Shown one piece after another: positions 22,065-34,500 of a stretch of 64,000 nucleotides of DNA. The first letter of the stretch is position 1. Each line of letters starts with the position of its first letter. The notes under the pieces are model-generated. The model was not told where the DNA came from, ran no database searches, and worked only from the letters and a program-made list of their open reading frames with translations. A program made the position numbers and the translations under genes. The stretch is from Closterium sp. Naga37s-1 (Eukaryota > Streptophyta > Zygnematophyceae > Desmidiales > Closteriaceae): NCBI GenBank assembly GCA_947471745.1, contig CANJKZ010001023.1, positions 1,191,001 to 1,255,000 of the forward strand, given 5' to 3'.

Positions 22065-24317
22065 CTACCCACTCTCCTCATCCCCCACTCTCTCCAGCAT
22101 CGACACTATATCAGCCATGGACGGTCGCTCCTCCGCCTCCTCCCCCACACACACGAGCGCAATCTTTAGCACCTCCAGCATCTCACCCTCACACTCTGCT
22201 ATATCCGCCACACGCGGATCCAACACGTCCCCCGCCGCCCCCTCCTCCACACACACGTTCACCCACCCAATCACGTCCCCCAACTCGTTCTCCGCAAACC
22301 ACGGGTCGAGCGGCGGGCGTCCTGTTAGAAGCTCCAAGAGAACCACGCCGAAGCTGAACACGTCGCCTTCTGGGGTGGCTGTTGTAGGGCCTGACATGTA
22401 CTCTGGGGAGGGGGGGGGGCGCATAAAAGGGGAATGCAGGGAGGGAGACGAGGGATGGGAGGGAAGGGGGAAGGGTGAAGGGGCAGGGAGGGAGTGAGCT
22501 TTGCTGCTTGCCGCCCCCTCCTCCACACACACGTTCACCCACCCGATCACGTCCCCCAGCTCGTTCTCCGCAAACCACGGATCTAGGGGCGGCCTCCCTG
22601 TCAACAATTCAAGCAACACCACTCCGCAGCTGAACACGTCGCCTTCTGGGGTGGCCGTTGTGGGCCCGGACATGTACTCTGGGGGGGGGGGGGAAGAGGG
22701 GGGGTTACGGAGGGAGGGAAAGGGGAAGGGGGAAGGGGGCAGGGACAGGGAGGGAGTGAGCTTTGTTGCCTGCGGCCCCCTCCTCCACGCACACGTTCAC
22801 CCACCCTATCACGTCCCCCAGCTCGTTCTCCGCAAACCACGGTCGAGAGGCGGCCTCCCTGTGAGCAATTCGAGAAGAACGACTCCTAAGTTGAACACAT
22901 CGCCCTCTGGTGTGGCTGTTGTGGGGCCTGACATGTACTCTGGAAAGGGGGGGAGGGGGTAGGGGCAAGAGGCTCTCTGCAAACCACGGTTTTAGCGGCC
23001 AGTGGCCGGTTAGCAGCACGACTCCAAAGCTGAACACGTCTCCCTCTGGTGTGGCTGTTGTGGGGCCTGACATACTCTGGAAAGGAAGGGAGGGGGTAGG
23101 GGCAAGAGGGAGGGACCATTTCTCCCATCAACAAGCACTCACCAGGTGGCGTGTATCCCAACGTTTCTGGAGCCACGTGCACATCATCGGAGTCAAAGGC
23201 TACGCGCGCCCCAGCAGTGTCAGTCAGCTTCGCCTCCCCATCGTCCCCCAGCAGAATGTTCCCCGGGTGCAGCGACCCGTGCACGAGCGGGTCGGGGGCG
23301 AGCTGGGAGCCAGGCGGGAGAGGGAGAGAGAGCGTGTGCAGATGCGCCACTCCCTGGGCTATGCCGAGAGCCACTCGTCTCCTGGCATCCCATGTTAGAG
23401 AATTTTCAGAAAGCTCCTGCAATGAACAGAGAAAGGAGAGTGGAACGGGAGGAGGGGACGGAGAAGACGGGATGTGAAGGGTGGAACAACCCGTGCACGA
23501 GGGGGTCGGGGGCGAGCTGGGAGCCAGGCGGGAGAGGGAGAGAGAGCGTGTGCAGATGCGCCACTCCCTGAGCTATGCCGAGAGCCACGCGCCTCCTGGC
23601 ATCCCAGGTGAGTGAGTTCTAGGAAAGTTCCTGTGGTAGAAAGGGAAAGGAGAGAGGAATAGAAGAAATGTGAGCGGAAAGAAAAGAGGGAACGGAGCAG
23701 ACGGGATGTGAGGAGGGGTGTGAGGGGTGAAACAATCTGTGTGGGTCGGGCGCGAGTTGGGAGCCTGGTGGGCGCGGGAGAGAGAGCGTGTACAGATGCG
23801 CCACTCCCTGGGCTCAGAGCAACGTGAGACAGGAGAGCAGAGCGGGAGGAAGGAATGACAAGAGCTCATACAGCAGCACGCGCCTGCCGGTGATCTCATC
23901 TCATCCTCCCAGCACCCCAGCACATCCCAGCCTGTGCTCTCATCATCACACCACAGTCTCACCTCATCGTACAGGAAGTCGTTGAGGTCCCCATTGGGCA
24001 TGAGCTCGTACAGCAGCACGCGCCTGCCGGTGATCTCATCCTCCCAGCACCCCAGCAGCGGCAGCACGTTCGGGTGGTCGATCTCCGCCAGCGCGCGCAT
24101 TTCCTGGTGGGTGATGGGCATGTGGGTCATGTGGTGATGGGGTGATGAACTTTGGATGCGGTTCGGGATTATGAGCACGTTCGGGTGGTCGATCTCCGCC
24201 AGCGCCCGCATCTCCTGGAGGGTGATGGAATGTGCGCGCGGACAAGGGAAAAAAAACTCGTGGTTAGGTGATGCAGCTAGCAATGCTTTCAAGTGGTGAA
24301 TGGCAGCAGCAGCAGCA

Positions 24318-24348
<31 letters not shown>

Positions 24349-27300
24349 CTGCAGGAGCAGCAATGCTCATTGGTACCAGACTCACCTCCGTGTTGCTGTA
24401 GGGTGTTTTTAAGAATTCTCAAAAACACCCTACAGGAGCAGCAATGCTCATTGGTACCAGACCCACCTCCATGTTGAGGCTTATGGGCACCGGGGAAGAA
24501 CTCCTCCCCATCCTCCCCTTGCTCCGTGACAGTGGGCAGCAGCTTCATGTTCAGACTCAAGACTCTTTGGCCCTTGGGCTCTTAGTCACCACACTCACCT
24601 CCATATTCAGGTTCATGGGGACGGGAAACTCCTCCCCGTCCTCCCCTTGCTCAGTAACAGTGGGCAGTAGCTTGGCCACGAGCAAGGGGCCATCCGCCAG
24701 CATGTCTGCCACAAGCTAGACGCATAGGCTCATGGGCACCACACTCACCTCCATATTCAGGTTCATGGGCACGGGAAACTCCTCTCCCTCCTCCCCTTGT
24801 TCAGTCACCGTCGGTAGCAGCTTTGCCACGAGCATGGGTCCATCCGCCAGCATGTCTGCCACGAACGCCGTGCTGCCACTCGGCCACGGCCCCCCTTCCC
24901 CCAACGGTTGGGGCCCCACCAGCCTGATATCTGCACTCACCTCCATGTTGAGGCTCATAGGCACGGGAAACTCCTCCCCATCCTCGCCTTGTTCGGTCAC
25001 CGTAGGTAACAGCTTCGCCACGAGCATGGGCCCATCCCATCCCATCCCATCCCATCCCATCCCATCCCATCCCATCCCATCCCATCCCATCCCATCCCAT
25101 CCCATCCCATCCCATCCCATCCCATCCCATCCCATCCCATCCCATCCCATCCCATCCCATCCCATCCCATCCCATCCCATCCGCCTGCATGTCTAAAGTC
25201 CAGACTTGTAGGCTCTCAGGCACCACACTCACCTCCATGTTGAGGTTCATAGGCACGGGAAACTCCTCCCCATCCTCGCCTTGCTCTGTAACAGTCGGCA
25301 GTAGCTTAGCCACCAACATGGGTCCATCCGCCAGCATGTCCGCCACAAACGCTGTGCTGCCACTCGGCCCCACCTGCCTTCTCCACTCACCTCCATGTTC
25401 AGATTCATGGGCACGGGAAATTCCTCCCCATCCTCGCCTTGCTCCGTGACGGTGGGCAGCAGCTTCGCCACGAGCATGGGGCCATCCGCCAGCATGTCCG
25501 CCACAAACGCCGTGCTCCCGCTCGGCCCCGGCCCCCGCGTGATCATCTTGCTCGCGCCAAACTCGTCCGTGGCAGCTAGTAACGCGGATGCCCGCACCGA
25601 CCGCCCGTCAAACATGGTTACCAGTGACGAGCTGCCCTCCGCCCCTGTCCCCCCCCCTGCTGCTCCTGCTCCTGCGATGGCAGCTATGGCTATATCCTCG
25701 TTAGAGTCATCCTCGCCTGATCCTTCTGTTGATTTTGAGCGCGTGGCGGCTGCTGTTGCAGCAGCAGCGGTGCCTATACCAACTGCACCTGCAGCTGCTG
25801 CTGGTCCTATCAGTGCTGCTCCCTCCCCTTCTCCTCCTGTTCCTGTTGTTCCTTCTCCTCCCGTTCCTCCTCCTCCCTCTGTACCCTCCATTCCATACTC
25901 GTTACTGTATGGCCCGCTATAAGCCCCTGCTCCTGCCCCGCCTGCCGCCCCCGCTGCTGCCGCCGCAGCTGCTGCATCAGCTTCTGCTTTCAGAGCCGTG
26001 TCCTCGTTAGTAGGCACCCCTTTATACCTATGCTTCGCGCGGGCTGCCATGCCGCACAGATAAGGACAGCCGAATGTGAAGAGCGCTGCAAAGAGCAGAG
26101 TTGCTAATAACGAGGCAGCACATAGCGCCAGCAGCTGCCACCAGGCCAGGTTGTTGTTACTATAGGGGTTGGTGCTTGTAGTGGGCGGAGGAGGTGCGGG
26201 GGAAGAGGATACATCTAAGTTTCCAGACGAGTCGAGAGGTGGTGATGGTGGTGGTGGTGAAGAGTTGGAGGGAGGAGTGGGAGGAGGAGAAAGAGGAGTG
26301 GGGAGAGGAGAGGGTGCTTGGGAAGGAGTGGGAGTGGGGGAAGTGGGCGGTGGAGCAAGAGGAGGAGGGAGAAGGGGAGCAGGAGCAGGGGCAGGGGAAT
26401 GGGATGGGGAGGGGGTGGGAGCAGGGGAAGGGGAGGAGGTGGGAGCAGGGGAAGGGGAGGAGGCGGGAGCAGGGGAAGGGGAGGAAGCAGGGGTGGGAGC
26501 CGGTGCAGACGAGGGGGAAGGGCCTGGGGAGGGGGAGACGGCGGGGGAAGGGCTTGGGGCAGGGGCGGGGGAAGGGGCGAGTGGCGGAGGAGCAACAGGC
26601 GGTTTGGGGGGAGGGTGTGGAGGAGTGGGGGGCTTGCGGGTGGGAGGAGGAGGATGTTTGGGGGGCTGGGGCTGGGGGACAGGTTGAGGGGGAGGCCAAG
26701 GGGGGCGGGGGTGGCGGGGGGGCCTTGGGGGGTGAGTGCGCTTGGGCGGGGGGGGAATGGGGGGGCTTGGGGGAGTGATTTCGGGGAAGAAAGGGGAGGT
26801 TGGGGGGGAAGGGGGCGGATGGGGAGGAGGAAAGCGGGGATATGGGGGCAGGCGCTTCCGGGGGGGAGAGGGGGGCTTGGGGGGAGGGAAAGGGGGAGCT
26901 GGGAGAAGCACAGGCGGGGAAGGGAAAGGCGGAAGAGGAGGGGGAAGAAGGGGAGGAGGAGAAGGAAGCGGAGGGGGAGGTTGAACGGGGGGAGGGGGGG
27001 AGGGCGAGGCAGGCGGAGGGGGGAAAATTTGAGGGGGAGCAAATGGGGAGACGAAGGGGGGCGGGGGGGCTCTTGGGGGAGACATGGGCGGACTGGGCAG
27101 CCACCAAGGGGGAGAGAGCGGACACTCCCCAATACACAACCCCGGATTGCCTTCAAACGAGGATGGAGGGAACTTCGCCAGAGGCCCTTCCGTCGGCGTC
27201 GACCCGAACAAATCGTTATTCGAAACGTCAAACTGAACCAGACTCTCCAGCCCATTAAACCGGGGAAGTTCACCTACCAAATCATTCCCGTTCAGCATCA

Positions 27301-28567
27301 GCACCTGCAGCTGGCCCAGCGTATTCAACCTTGACGGAATCGTCCCTCCAATCCGATTCGAGTCCAACCGAAGAGACGTCAAACTCCACATCTGCCCAAA
27401 CGTCTCGGGAATGCTCCCTTGCAGCCTGTTCCCGCCCAAATCCAATCTCGACAGCCGCTGCGCGTACCCAAACTCCTTCGGCACCTCCCCTTCGAACCCG
27501 TTTCCCCGGACCGAGATGGTCTGGACGATGGGGAGTGAGACTAGGAGTGCTGGTGAGAGGGGACCCGAGAGCTGGTTATAGTCTAGTAAAATATCCTGCA
27601 CCTGTCCCAGTGACTGCATTTCGGTGGGGAGAGGGCCCGAGAGGGCGTTTTCTCGCAAGTCTAGCTTGATTAGAGAGTTGAGAGCTGAGATTTCCGGGGG
27701 TATTGGCCCCGAGAGGGCGTTCTTGCGCAGGTCTAGAACGGCGACGCGGCGGAGGGCGGAGAGGGTATTCCCCGGGATTTCCCCTGAGAGCTCCGTTTCT
27801 GCTAACTCCAGGGTTTGAAGCGAGGAGAGGCGGGAGAGGGCGGAGGGGAAGGAGCCTGGAAAGGAGTTTCCGGGGAGGGAGAGTTGGAGGAGGTCTGAGA
27901 GGGAGGCAAGGGACGGGTCTGGGAGGTCGAGGGTGCCGGAGAGAGTGCGGTAGGGGAGGGAGAGGGAGGTGACGCGGCGAGAGAAGGGGTTGCAGTCGAC
28001 GCCCGTCCAGCTGCATGGGTCGGGGTCGTTGGGGTTCCAGTTGTCAAGCGCACCTGTGTGATTGGGAGGGGTGGGGAAGGGGGAGGGAAAGGGTGGCGTG
28101 GGGGAGGTGTTGTGGGAAAGGACCAGGGAAAAAGGTTAGGGAGAAGAATGCGGTTAACGCCCGTCCAGCTGCATGGTTCGGGGTCGTCGGGGTTCCAGTT
28201 GGAAAGAGCACCTGGGGATGGGGGAGGGGAGAAAAAGGGGAGGGAATGGGTAAAGTACATGGGTTAGCAACACAGGTAAGGAACACGGGGGAGCATGGGT
28301 GAGGATGGCCGAAATGTGCAGTAAAGAAGTACATTCTAAGGGGTATGTTGGAGTATCGCCTTTCTCACCTGTAGGGTCGTCTGTCACGTGGGCTTTAAAG
28401 TTCAACAGTGCAGCTTTATCCATATCCGCAGGGCTCTGAGCAGCCGTCCGCTTTATAAGAAACACTTGTATAAACACAAGAAGAAAAAGCTGTAGTCTAT
28501 GTGATCTATGTAGTCTCCGGAACCAGCTGTTTATTCTCCGCCGCGAACTTGCAGGTTCGGCAGCCAT
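22065..28567 (-). CDS. LRR receptor-like pseudokinase with long proline-rich linker
   Basis: Predicted 1204-aa plasma-membrane receptor. Exons: 28369-28567, 25391-28053, 23963-24103, 23143-23416, 22065-22402; all in phase. A signal peptide (LQLFLLVFIQVFLI...TAAQ) is followed by the N-terminal LRR cap (NWNPNDPDPCSW) and about nine LRRs to residue 340, a Pro-rich extensin/PERK-like stretch (about 384-690), one membrane helix (about 700-725) and a kinase-like domain (about 884-1204). The beta-3 Lys is present (LVAKLL) and APE is kept. However, the catalytic loop reads HGSLHPGN instead of HRDxKxxN, and DFG is DTA, so the catalytic and metal-binding motifs are broken; a pseudokinase role is inferred. 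Start chosen at MAAEP, just before the signal peptide; an upstream in-frame Met exists at 28663. Introns carry many exon-edge copies. Confidence 0.85.
22510..23076 (-). pseudogene. Three decoy copies of receptor exon 5 start
   Basis: Acceptor-bearing copies start at 23076, 22939 and 22678. They encode EY(M/V)SGPTTATPEGDVF and run 100-170 bases before they break. The third is nearly intact up to VNVCVEEGAA, then diverges. The intact exon (from 22402) is last. Each would join in phase with exon 4 but soon meets stops. Confidence 0.9.
23486..23820 (-). pseudogene. Two decoy copies of receptor exon 4 start
   Basis: The copy from 23630 has a kept acceptor and reads EL, then S-stop, then NSLTWDARRRVALGIAQGV. 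An older piece (about 23745-23820) matches the LHTLSLPLPP region. Intact exon 4 starts at 23416. Confidence 0.85.
23868..24224 (-). pseudogene. Flanking decoys of receptor exon 3
   Basis: Upstream copy (24224 to about 24175): acceptor plus EMRALAEIDHPNVL, then divergence. Downstream copy (about 23930-23868): a copy of the GCWEDEITGRRVLLYEL part with a 5-base insertion. Intact exon 3 (23963-24103) lies between them, so both edges are echoed on their own side. Confidence 0.9.
24396..24435. repeat. 40-bp palindrome with AATT core between two duplicated segments
   Basis: Arms CTGTAGGGTG and CACCCTACAG surround TTTTTAAGAATTCTCAAAAA; only one base pair in 20 is mismatched. Immediately left and right are two copies of GGAGCAGCAATGCTCATTGG plus a receptor exon 2 donor fragment. 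The palindrome is thus exactly at the joint of a tandem duplication. Confidence 0.9.
25030..25182. repeat. (CCCAT)n microsatellite
   Basis: About 30 perfect pentanucleotide units in intron 2 of the receptor-like gene, interrupting an exon 2 echo copy after the codons for GPMLVAK. Confidence 0.98.
28148..28211 (-). pseudogene. Decoy copy of receptor exon 2 start
   Basis: Behind a CCCCAG acceptor (exon side from 28211) the strand reads ALSNWNPDDPEPCSWTGVNR, a near-copy of the LRR-cap start of exon 2 (intact from 28053, ALDNWNPNDPDPCSWTGVDC). It then diverges. It lies upstream of the intact exon. Confidence 0.9.
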
Positions 28568-31500
28568 GCCTGCTGGGGAACCAGGTTCGGCAGGGACAGA
28601 CTCGGATTGGTCAGGTTTGGCAGTCCCTGGAACCTCAAGTGGGTGTGCTATCTTAGAATACATGTCGCGGACATTCTATGGCTTACGTTTGTGGCTGTGA
28701 CTATAACGAAGCTTCTGCGTTTTGACCTTGAACTAGCCTTAAAGGTCGTCGCCCTGTCGATGCCTCTTGCTACAGAGTCTTGTCTATGAGTTTCGATAGC
28801 GCATTCGCTTCTAGAACCAAGCCTATCAGTATGTCTGTTACTAGTGCTACTGCTATTTCTGTTACTAAATATAACTGACTTGCTTCTCTCGTTTCCGCTG
28901 CAGCACGTGATCGGGTGGCTATTCGTTACTATCACAGTCAGCGACGTCGTCATGATCTGCGACAATAAGCAGCGACTGCGACAGAGGTGCGAGCGGTCAA
29001 AAGGAGCGACACTTTATAGAAATGGAAACGCGTGATGTCACGGGAATGGTGAACGTAAAGGTGACTTCTGAGTGGACTCATAAGGAACGCTTGACACTAC
29101 GGGAATGGAGTTTGGCTTGAAGGCGAAGAGATGCTTGCGGTATCGCATCGCATGAGCTAGTACAAAGCCAATCCCAACGGAAATTGAAACCACGGTTTGC
29201 TAGTCACCAAATGACGTGTTGGATGAATATAAGAAGCGCGGTATGGACAAAGCAGGTTCTAGGTGAGGTAATCAGACAGTATTAGTGAGTAGGTATCTGG
29301 TTGGTTGTAGGCCATTTTGTTTGAGAAAATGCCTGCGGGATGCTATGCCACCAACACCAGAGACGAGGCGGTGTTCCTGCTCCTGGTATCTCACCGTCCC
29401 AAAACAGTACTCTTCGTCATTTGTTGTTTCATCAACCAGAAGCCACAACCCAGAATCCACCCAGTACAATGCGGCTGAGTGGCAAGTTCCGTAACTCGGG
29501 TACTCTCACGACATTTTTCTTTTTTTTCGCTTTGTTTCGAATACGCCTTGCAGAAAATGGCCCTTGAAATTGCCGAGACGCAGTAGCGTCGTGTGTACAG
29601 CGAACTCAACTCACCCCGCCGAAGCAGACCGCAACCGCGTCAAAGCTGAATGGCTGTGTGGCCAATGACCATTCAATCGGTGCGGTCCTTTTTGGCGGGA
29701 AGAGCTGGTCACTACCCTTCTACAATAAAGCTCGAGACTGGATTTCAACACCTTCAATAATAATAAATGAAGTAGCATATACTACATTTTGCCAACGCAA
29801 ATCCTAAAAAACAAAGCACAATTACTTTGTGAGTGGCTGAATCTAGGAAACATACCGTACCCGCACAGCAACACCAGACGACAGGGCACCTGAAAAACAT
29901 AATGAGAACAGGTGAAGCACTGCTAATACTAAGGTCTGCGGCTGTGCGGGGCCACAGGTTCATCTAGCGGAGACCTCTACATGAAGGACGAATGCGGTCA
30001 GCCCGCGGAAACTCGCAGCTGGGCAGATAGCTGCGCAGAGGGCAAGTCGGAGGGGAGCTGGTGCATGGGATAATTGGGTTGAAACAGAGCCATCCAATCG
30101 CTGTTGCTGCTGCTGGGGTTGAGAATGGGATTCATGTACGTCTTACTATATTAAAGAATGGTAAGTTTGGTCCATAGTAAGTAGGCTTATGCTCGGGCGG
30201 GATTGGCTGGATGGCAGAAGGGATGAACGGATGGATGGGCGGGCTCTTGACGGATGTGCAGTGTGCACGCATGTTTCATGGTGGTCAATGGTGGTACATC
30301 GTAGTGCAGAATGGCGCTCACTGCTGCAAGGTGCTGCAAGGTGCTGCATGGTGCTGCATGGTGCTGCATGGTGCTGCATGGTGCCGCAAGGTGCTGCATG
30401 GTCAGCTCGCAGCAGCACAGCACACATGGCTGCCTGGTGAAAGGATGGGCGGTGGTGCATGGCACAATATGGAACGGATGGAAGGGAGCTGTGGGTTTGA
30501 TGCTGGCTGGCAGACTGCAGTTATGAAATCGATGGTTCGATTGCACACACCCACACACGTGAGACGCCTTCTGTCTGAGGCAGCTAAAGAAACATGGGGC
30601 GGATGGAAGGGTGTAGCTATGGGTCAGATGCTGGCTGGCAGGCTGGCAGGCTGGCAGTGATAAAATGGATAATCCAATTGCGCACACCAACACATGGTGT
30701 TCCCTGCTCCAGCACACAGGCGCAGTGCTATCGCTGCCATTGCTGCTGTTGCTTCTGTCACTGCTATGCATGGTGCTGTGGTGGCAGTGTTTAATTGTGC
30801 TAGTGGAGGTGGTGTGGTGTGGCTGCTGCTCTTCACAGATGCTGCTGAAGATGAATAACTTGAATGAATGATGCCCCGCAGTGAGTGATGAATTTGGTCG
30901 CAGTGGTTGACTCAGACTCCATATTTTCAGTCGACTCCAACTCAAAAGTCAGAAGTCATTTTGAGTCGACTGAAAAGTCGTTCTGGAGTGGAGTGAGTGA
31001 TGGAGATGGTTGCAGTCGTTGACTGAAAAATCATCTGTGGTCATGATGGATGGTCGCTGTGCCGATGGTTGCTGTGATGGTCGCTGTGCTGATGGTCACT
31101 GTGCCGATGGTCAATCTCCAGGCGCCTCATCAACACATTGGGGCGGCTGATGCCGTTGGGTGGCGGTGGAATGGCCAGATGGCATCTGAGGCGCCTCAAA
31201 AGGAAAACTACGAGGGGCAGTGGCAACAGTGGTGATGATTTCTTGGCCGCTTCAAAGACAAAACGTGGCTGCAGTGGTGTTGGGTGTCGTGGGAGTGGTG
31301 ATGATGGTGGTTGGTGGCAGGGAGCAGTCGTGATGATTCCTTGAACAGCTCAGAGATGGAATGTCGCTGGTGGTGTTGGGTACCGTAGAAGTTAGAACTG
31401 ATCACGATGGTTGGCGGCAGGGAGCAGTTGATCAACGGTGGTCATGAAACCCACACAGGGTACGGTACCCCCCTCAGCCAAGTTCCATCCACCAGCCCAA
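28568..31500. other. Intergenic region, no supported gene
   Basis: Promoter side of the receptor-like gene and 3' flank of the coiled-coil gene. It contains GGTGCTGCATGGTGCTGCAT-type tandem units (about 30325-30410), diverged TTTTGAG palindromes at 30959-30976 (one mismatch) and near 31186-31203 (core GCGC), and several weak short frames that I do not annotate. Confidence 0.5.
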
Positions 31501-34500
31501 CTACTTGCTCCGAATCGCAACCCGTGCAACCTGCTTCGGAGCCGGCCCCGCCCCCGGCCTCTTAGGCTCGTACCGCCGACCCCAACCACCGAACCACCCC
31601 CGAACCAAGGCCACAAGAGGTGGAATAGAGACGGCAACGACCACTGACAGGAGCACATGGGTGATCCGGTTCTGCCTCTGCACTCTATGCACCATTTGCC
31701 TCAACTCCTCCACCCCATCCTCCCCTTCCTCCTCCTCCCGTTCCTCCACCTCCTCCTGCTCCTGCTCCTCCTCTGGTTTTGTCCTTGGATTTCTATCCAC
31801 AACCACACCCAGAGCGCCTCTTCTGACCACTGCTTCATGCGTCAAGTCGCCTCCCTTTCTTGCTGCTGCCACCACTCCACCTTCCGCCGTGCCTCTTCCA
31901 GTAAACTTCGAGCCCAGAGCTGCTCCATTTAATTCGCCTTCCACTCCTCCTGCTACTCTGTCCCCTCTTCCGCTCAACTGTGGTAATTGCTCCCTTTCGT
32001 CTTGATTTTGCCTCCCTGCTTGCTGCTCCTGGAAGAGGGCTTGCTGCTGCTGCTGCTGGCTGTGTTGGGAGGTGGCGCTGCTGCTGCTGGAGCGAGTGAG
32101 GGAGGCGGGGTCAGGGGAGGAGGAGGAGGCCACGGGGGAGAGGCGGAAGGAGATGGGCGACGAGGACACGAGGGACGGCGAGCGCTTGTGCTCGTCCATA
32201 GGGCAGGAGTTCTGGAGAGGAAGAGGGAGGGAGGGAGGGAGGGAGGGAGGGAGGGAGGGAGGGGGGAGTGCTTGTGATGTGATCGTCCATGGGGCTGGCG
32301 CTCTGGTGGGGCAGAGAAAATGGCGGGTAGAGGGAGGGAGGGAGGGAGGGAGGGGGCACAACATGGGAGGGTGTTTGGGCACAGTGAAGACGGGCGAGGA
32401 TGACACGAGGGAGGGCGAGGATGACACGAGGGAGGGCGAGGATGACACGAGGGAGGGCGAGCGAGCGCTTGTGCTCGTCCATGGGGCTGGCGTTCACACA
32501 TGAACGTTCTGGGGTTCACACATGAACGTTCTGGGGTTCACACATGAACGTTCTGGGGTTCACACATGAACGTTCTGGGGTTCACACATGAACGTTCTGG
32601 GGTTCACACATGAACGTTCTGGGGTTCACACATGAACGTTCTGGCGTTCACACATGAACGTTCTGGGGTTCACACATGAACGTTCTGGCGTTCACACATG
32701 AACGTTCTGGGGTTCACACATGAACGTTCTGGCGTTTCACACATGAACGTTCTGGGGTTCACACATGAACGTTCTGGGGTTCACACATGAACGTTCTGGC
32801 GTTCACACATGAACGTTCTGGGGTTCACACATGGCGTTCTGGTGGGGCAGAGAAAATGGGGGGTAGAGGGAGTGAGTACAGCAAATAAGATTGAGTGAGT
32901 GAGTGAGTGGGTGAAGGGTAAAGAGGTTGAGGGAAAGAGGAGGAAGAGGTTACTTCATTACTATCACCATATACCATCACCACCAGACCAGACAACATGA
33001 TCACCGCATACCAGCATGGCGGCCATCTTTGCCTCCAGCAGCTGCACCTGCACTGCTCGCCATGAGAACTAGTGCGTGCACCGATGCATATATCACAGCC
33101 ACATCCCACCTTGCCTCACCACATTCCACCGCACAGCATCACATACCAGCATGGCGGCCATCTTCGCCTCCAGCAGCTGCACCTGCACTGCTCGTTGCTC
33201 TGCCTCCCTCTCTGCCTTCTCTGCCCGCCTCTCTGCTGCCTGTGGGGGAGGGAGGCGCCAAAGACAGACTAGCACAGAGGTTGCAGGGGTGGGAAGAGGG
33301 AGGGAGGAAGAAGCTTCCTTCCTTCCGCACCTTCTCTGCCCGCCTCTCTGATGCCTGGGGCAGGAAAGGAAAACGATGCCTCCTTTGCCTAAGAAACTGG
33401 GACAGAAAAAAAAAGGAATGAGGCCTCATTGCCTAAGACCCATAAACCTTCAACACCCCTGCACAGCATTACGGAATTGGGACTGTGGTGTGCAAGACCC
33501 TGCTGTTTGAGACGTCTCAAAAACAACCTCGCTTCACATTGGCTGGGGAGAGTTTTTGAGACGTCTCAAAGACAGCCTCGCTTAACTCGATGCCTCCACT
33601 CCTCCTATCAGCCGAGTTACATCCTCCTGAGTGAGAGACGCCTGGTCAACACCTCTTGCAGCTCCTCACAGCCCCAGCCACCTGCATACCTCTCCAGCTC
33701 TCACCCTCCAGCAACCTGCACAACTCTCACCCTCCAGCAACCTGCACAACTCTCACCCTCCAGCAACCTGCACAACTCTCACCCTCCAGCAACCTGCACA
33801 ACTCTCACCCTCCAGCAACCTGCACAACTCTCACCCTCCAGCAACCTGCGCAACTCTCACCCTCCAGCAACCTGCACAACTCTCACCCTCCAGCAACCTG
33901 CACAACTCTCACCCTCCAGCAACCTGCACAACTCTCACCTCCAGCAACCTGCACAACTCTCACCCTCCCTCCCCCAACGAGGTGACTTTTGAGTCGACTC
34001 AAAAGTCGCCTGGTCCACCTCTTGCAGCTCCTCACAGCCCCAGCCACCTGCATACCTCTCCAATGCACAACTCCCACCCTCCCTCCCCCAACCCCCAATC
34101 CACCCAAACAACGCACCCCCCATCCCAGCCGTGTTACGCCCTCCTGAGGGAGCGACACCCGGCCCAGCTTCAGCAGCTCCTCTCCTCACCTCACAGCCTC
34201 AGCCCTGCCTGCCCCTCCCTCACAGCCTGTATTGAAATCACTTTTGAGAATTCTCAAAAGCTTCAGCAGCTCCTCTCCTCACCTCACAGCCTCAGCCCTG
34301 CCTGCCCCTCCCTCACAGCCTGTATTGAAATCACTTTTGAGAATTCTCAAAAGCTTCAGCAGCTCCTCTCCTCACCTCACAGCCTCAGCCCTGCCTGCCC
34401 CTCCCTCACAGCCTGTATTGAAATCACTTTTGAGAATTCTCAAAAGCTTCAGCAGCTCCTCACCTCTCCTCACCTCACAGCCTCAGCCCTGCCTGCCCCT

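Larger units (their letters stand above)
24386..25370 (-). pseudogene. Six donor-bearing copies of receptor exon 2 end
   Basis: Copies of the segment coding SGSTAFVADMLADGPMLVAK through NLNME end at preserved ATG-GAG/GTGAGT-like donors at 25233, 24941, 24749, 24599, 24467 and 24386. Similarity extends 100-160 bases for the longer ones. One is interrupted by the CCCAT microsatellite. The intact donor is at 25391, so all six lie inside intron 2. Confidence 0.9.

Noticed and set aside
26215..27334. Long Pro- or Gly-rich frames on both strands at 26-27 kb
   Set aside because: They are alternative frames of the proline-rich linker in the receptor exon; the real frame is fixed by LRRs before and the membrane helix and kinase-like domain after.
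33640..34060. Exon coding LERYAGGWGCEELQE in the coiled-coil gene
   Set aside because: Phase would fit, but the upstream AG lies in a purine-rich repeat and is a poor acceptor. Left as possible, not included.
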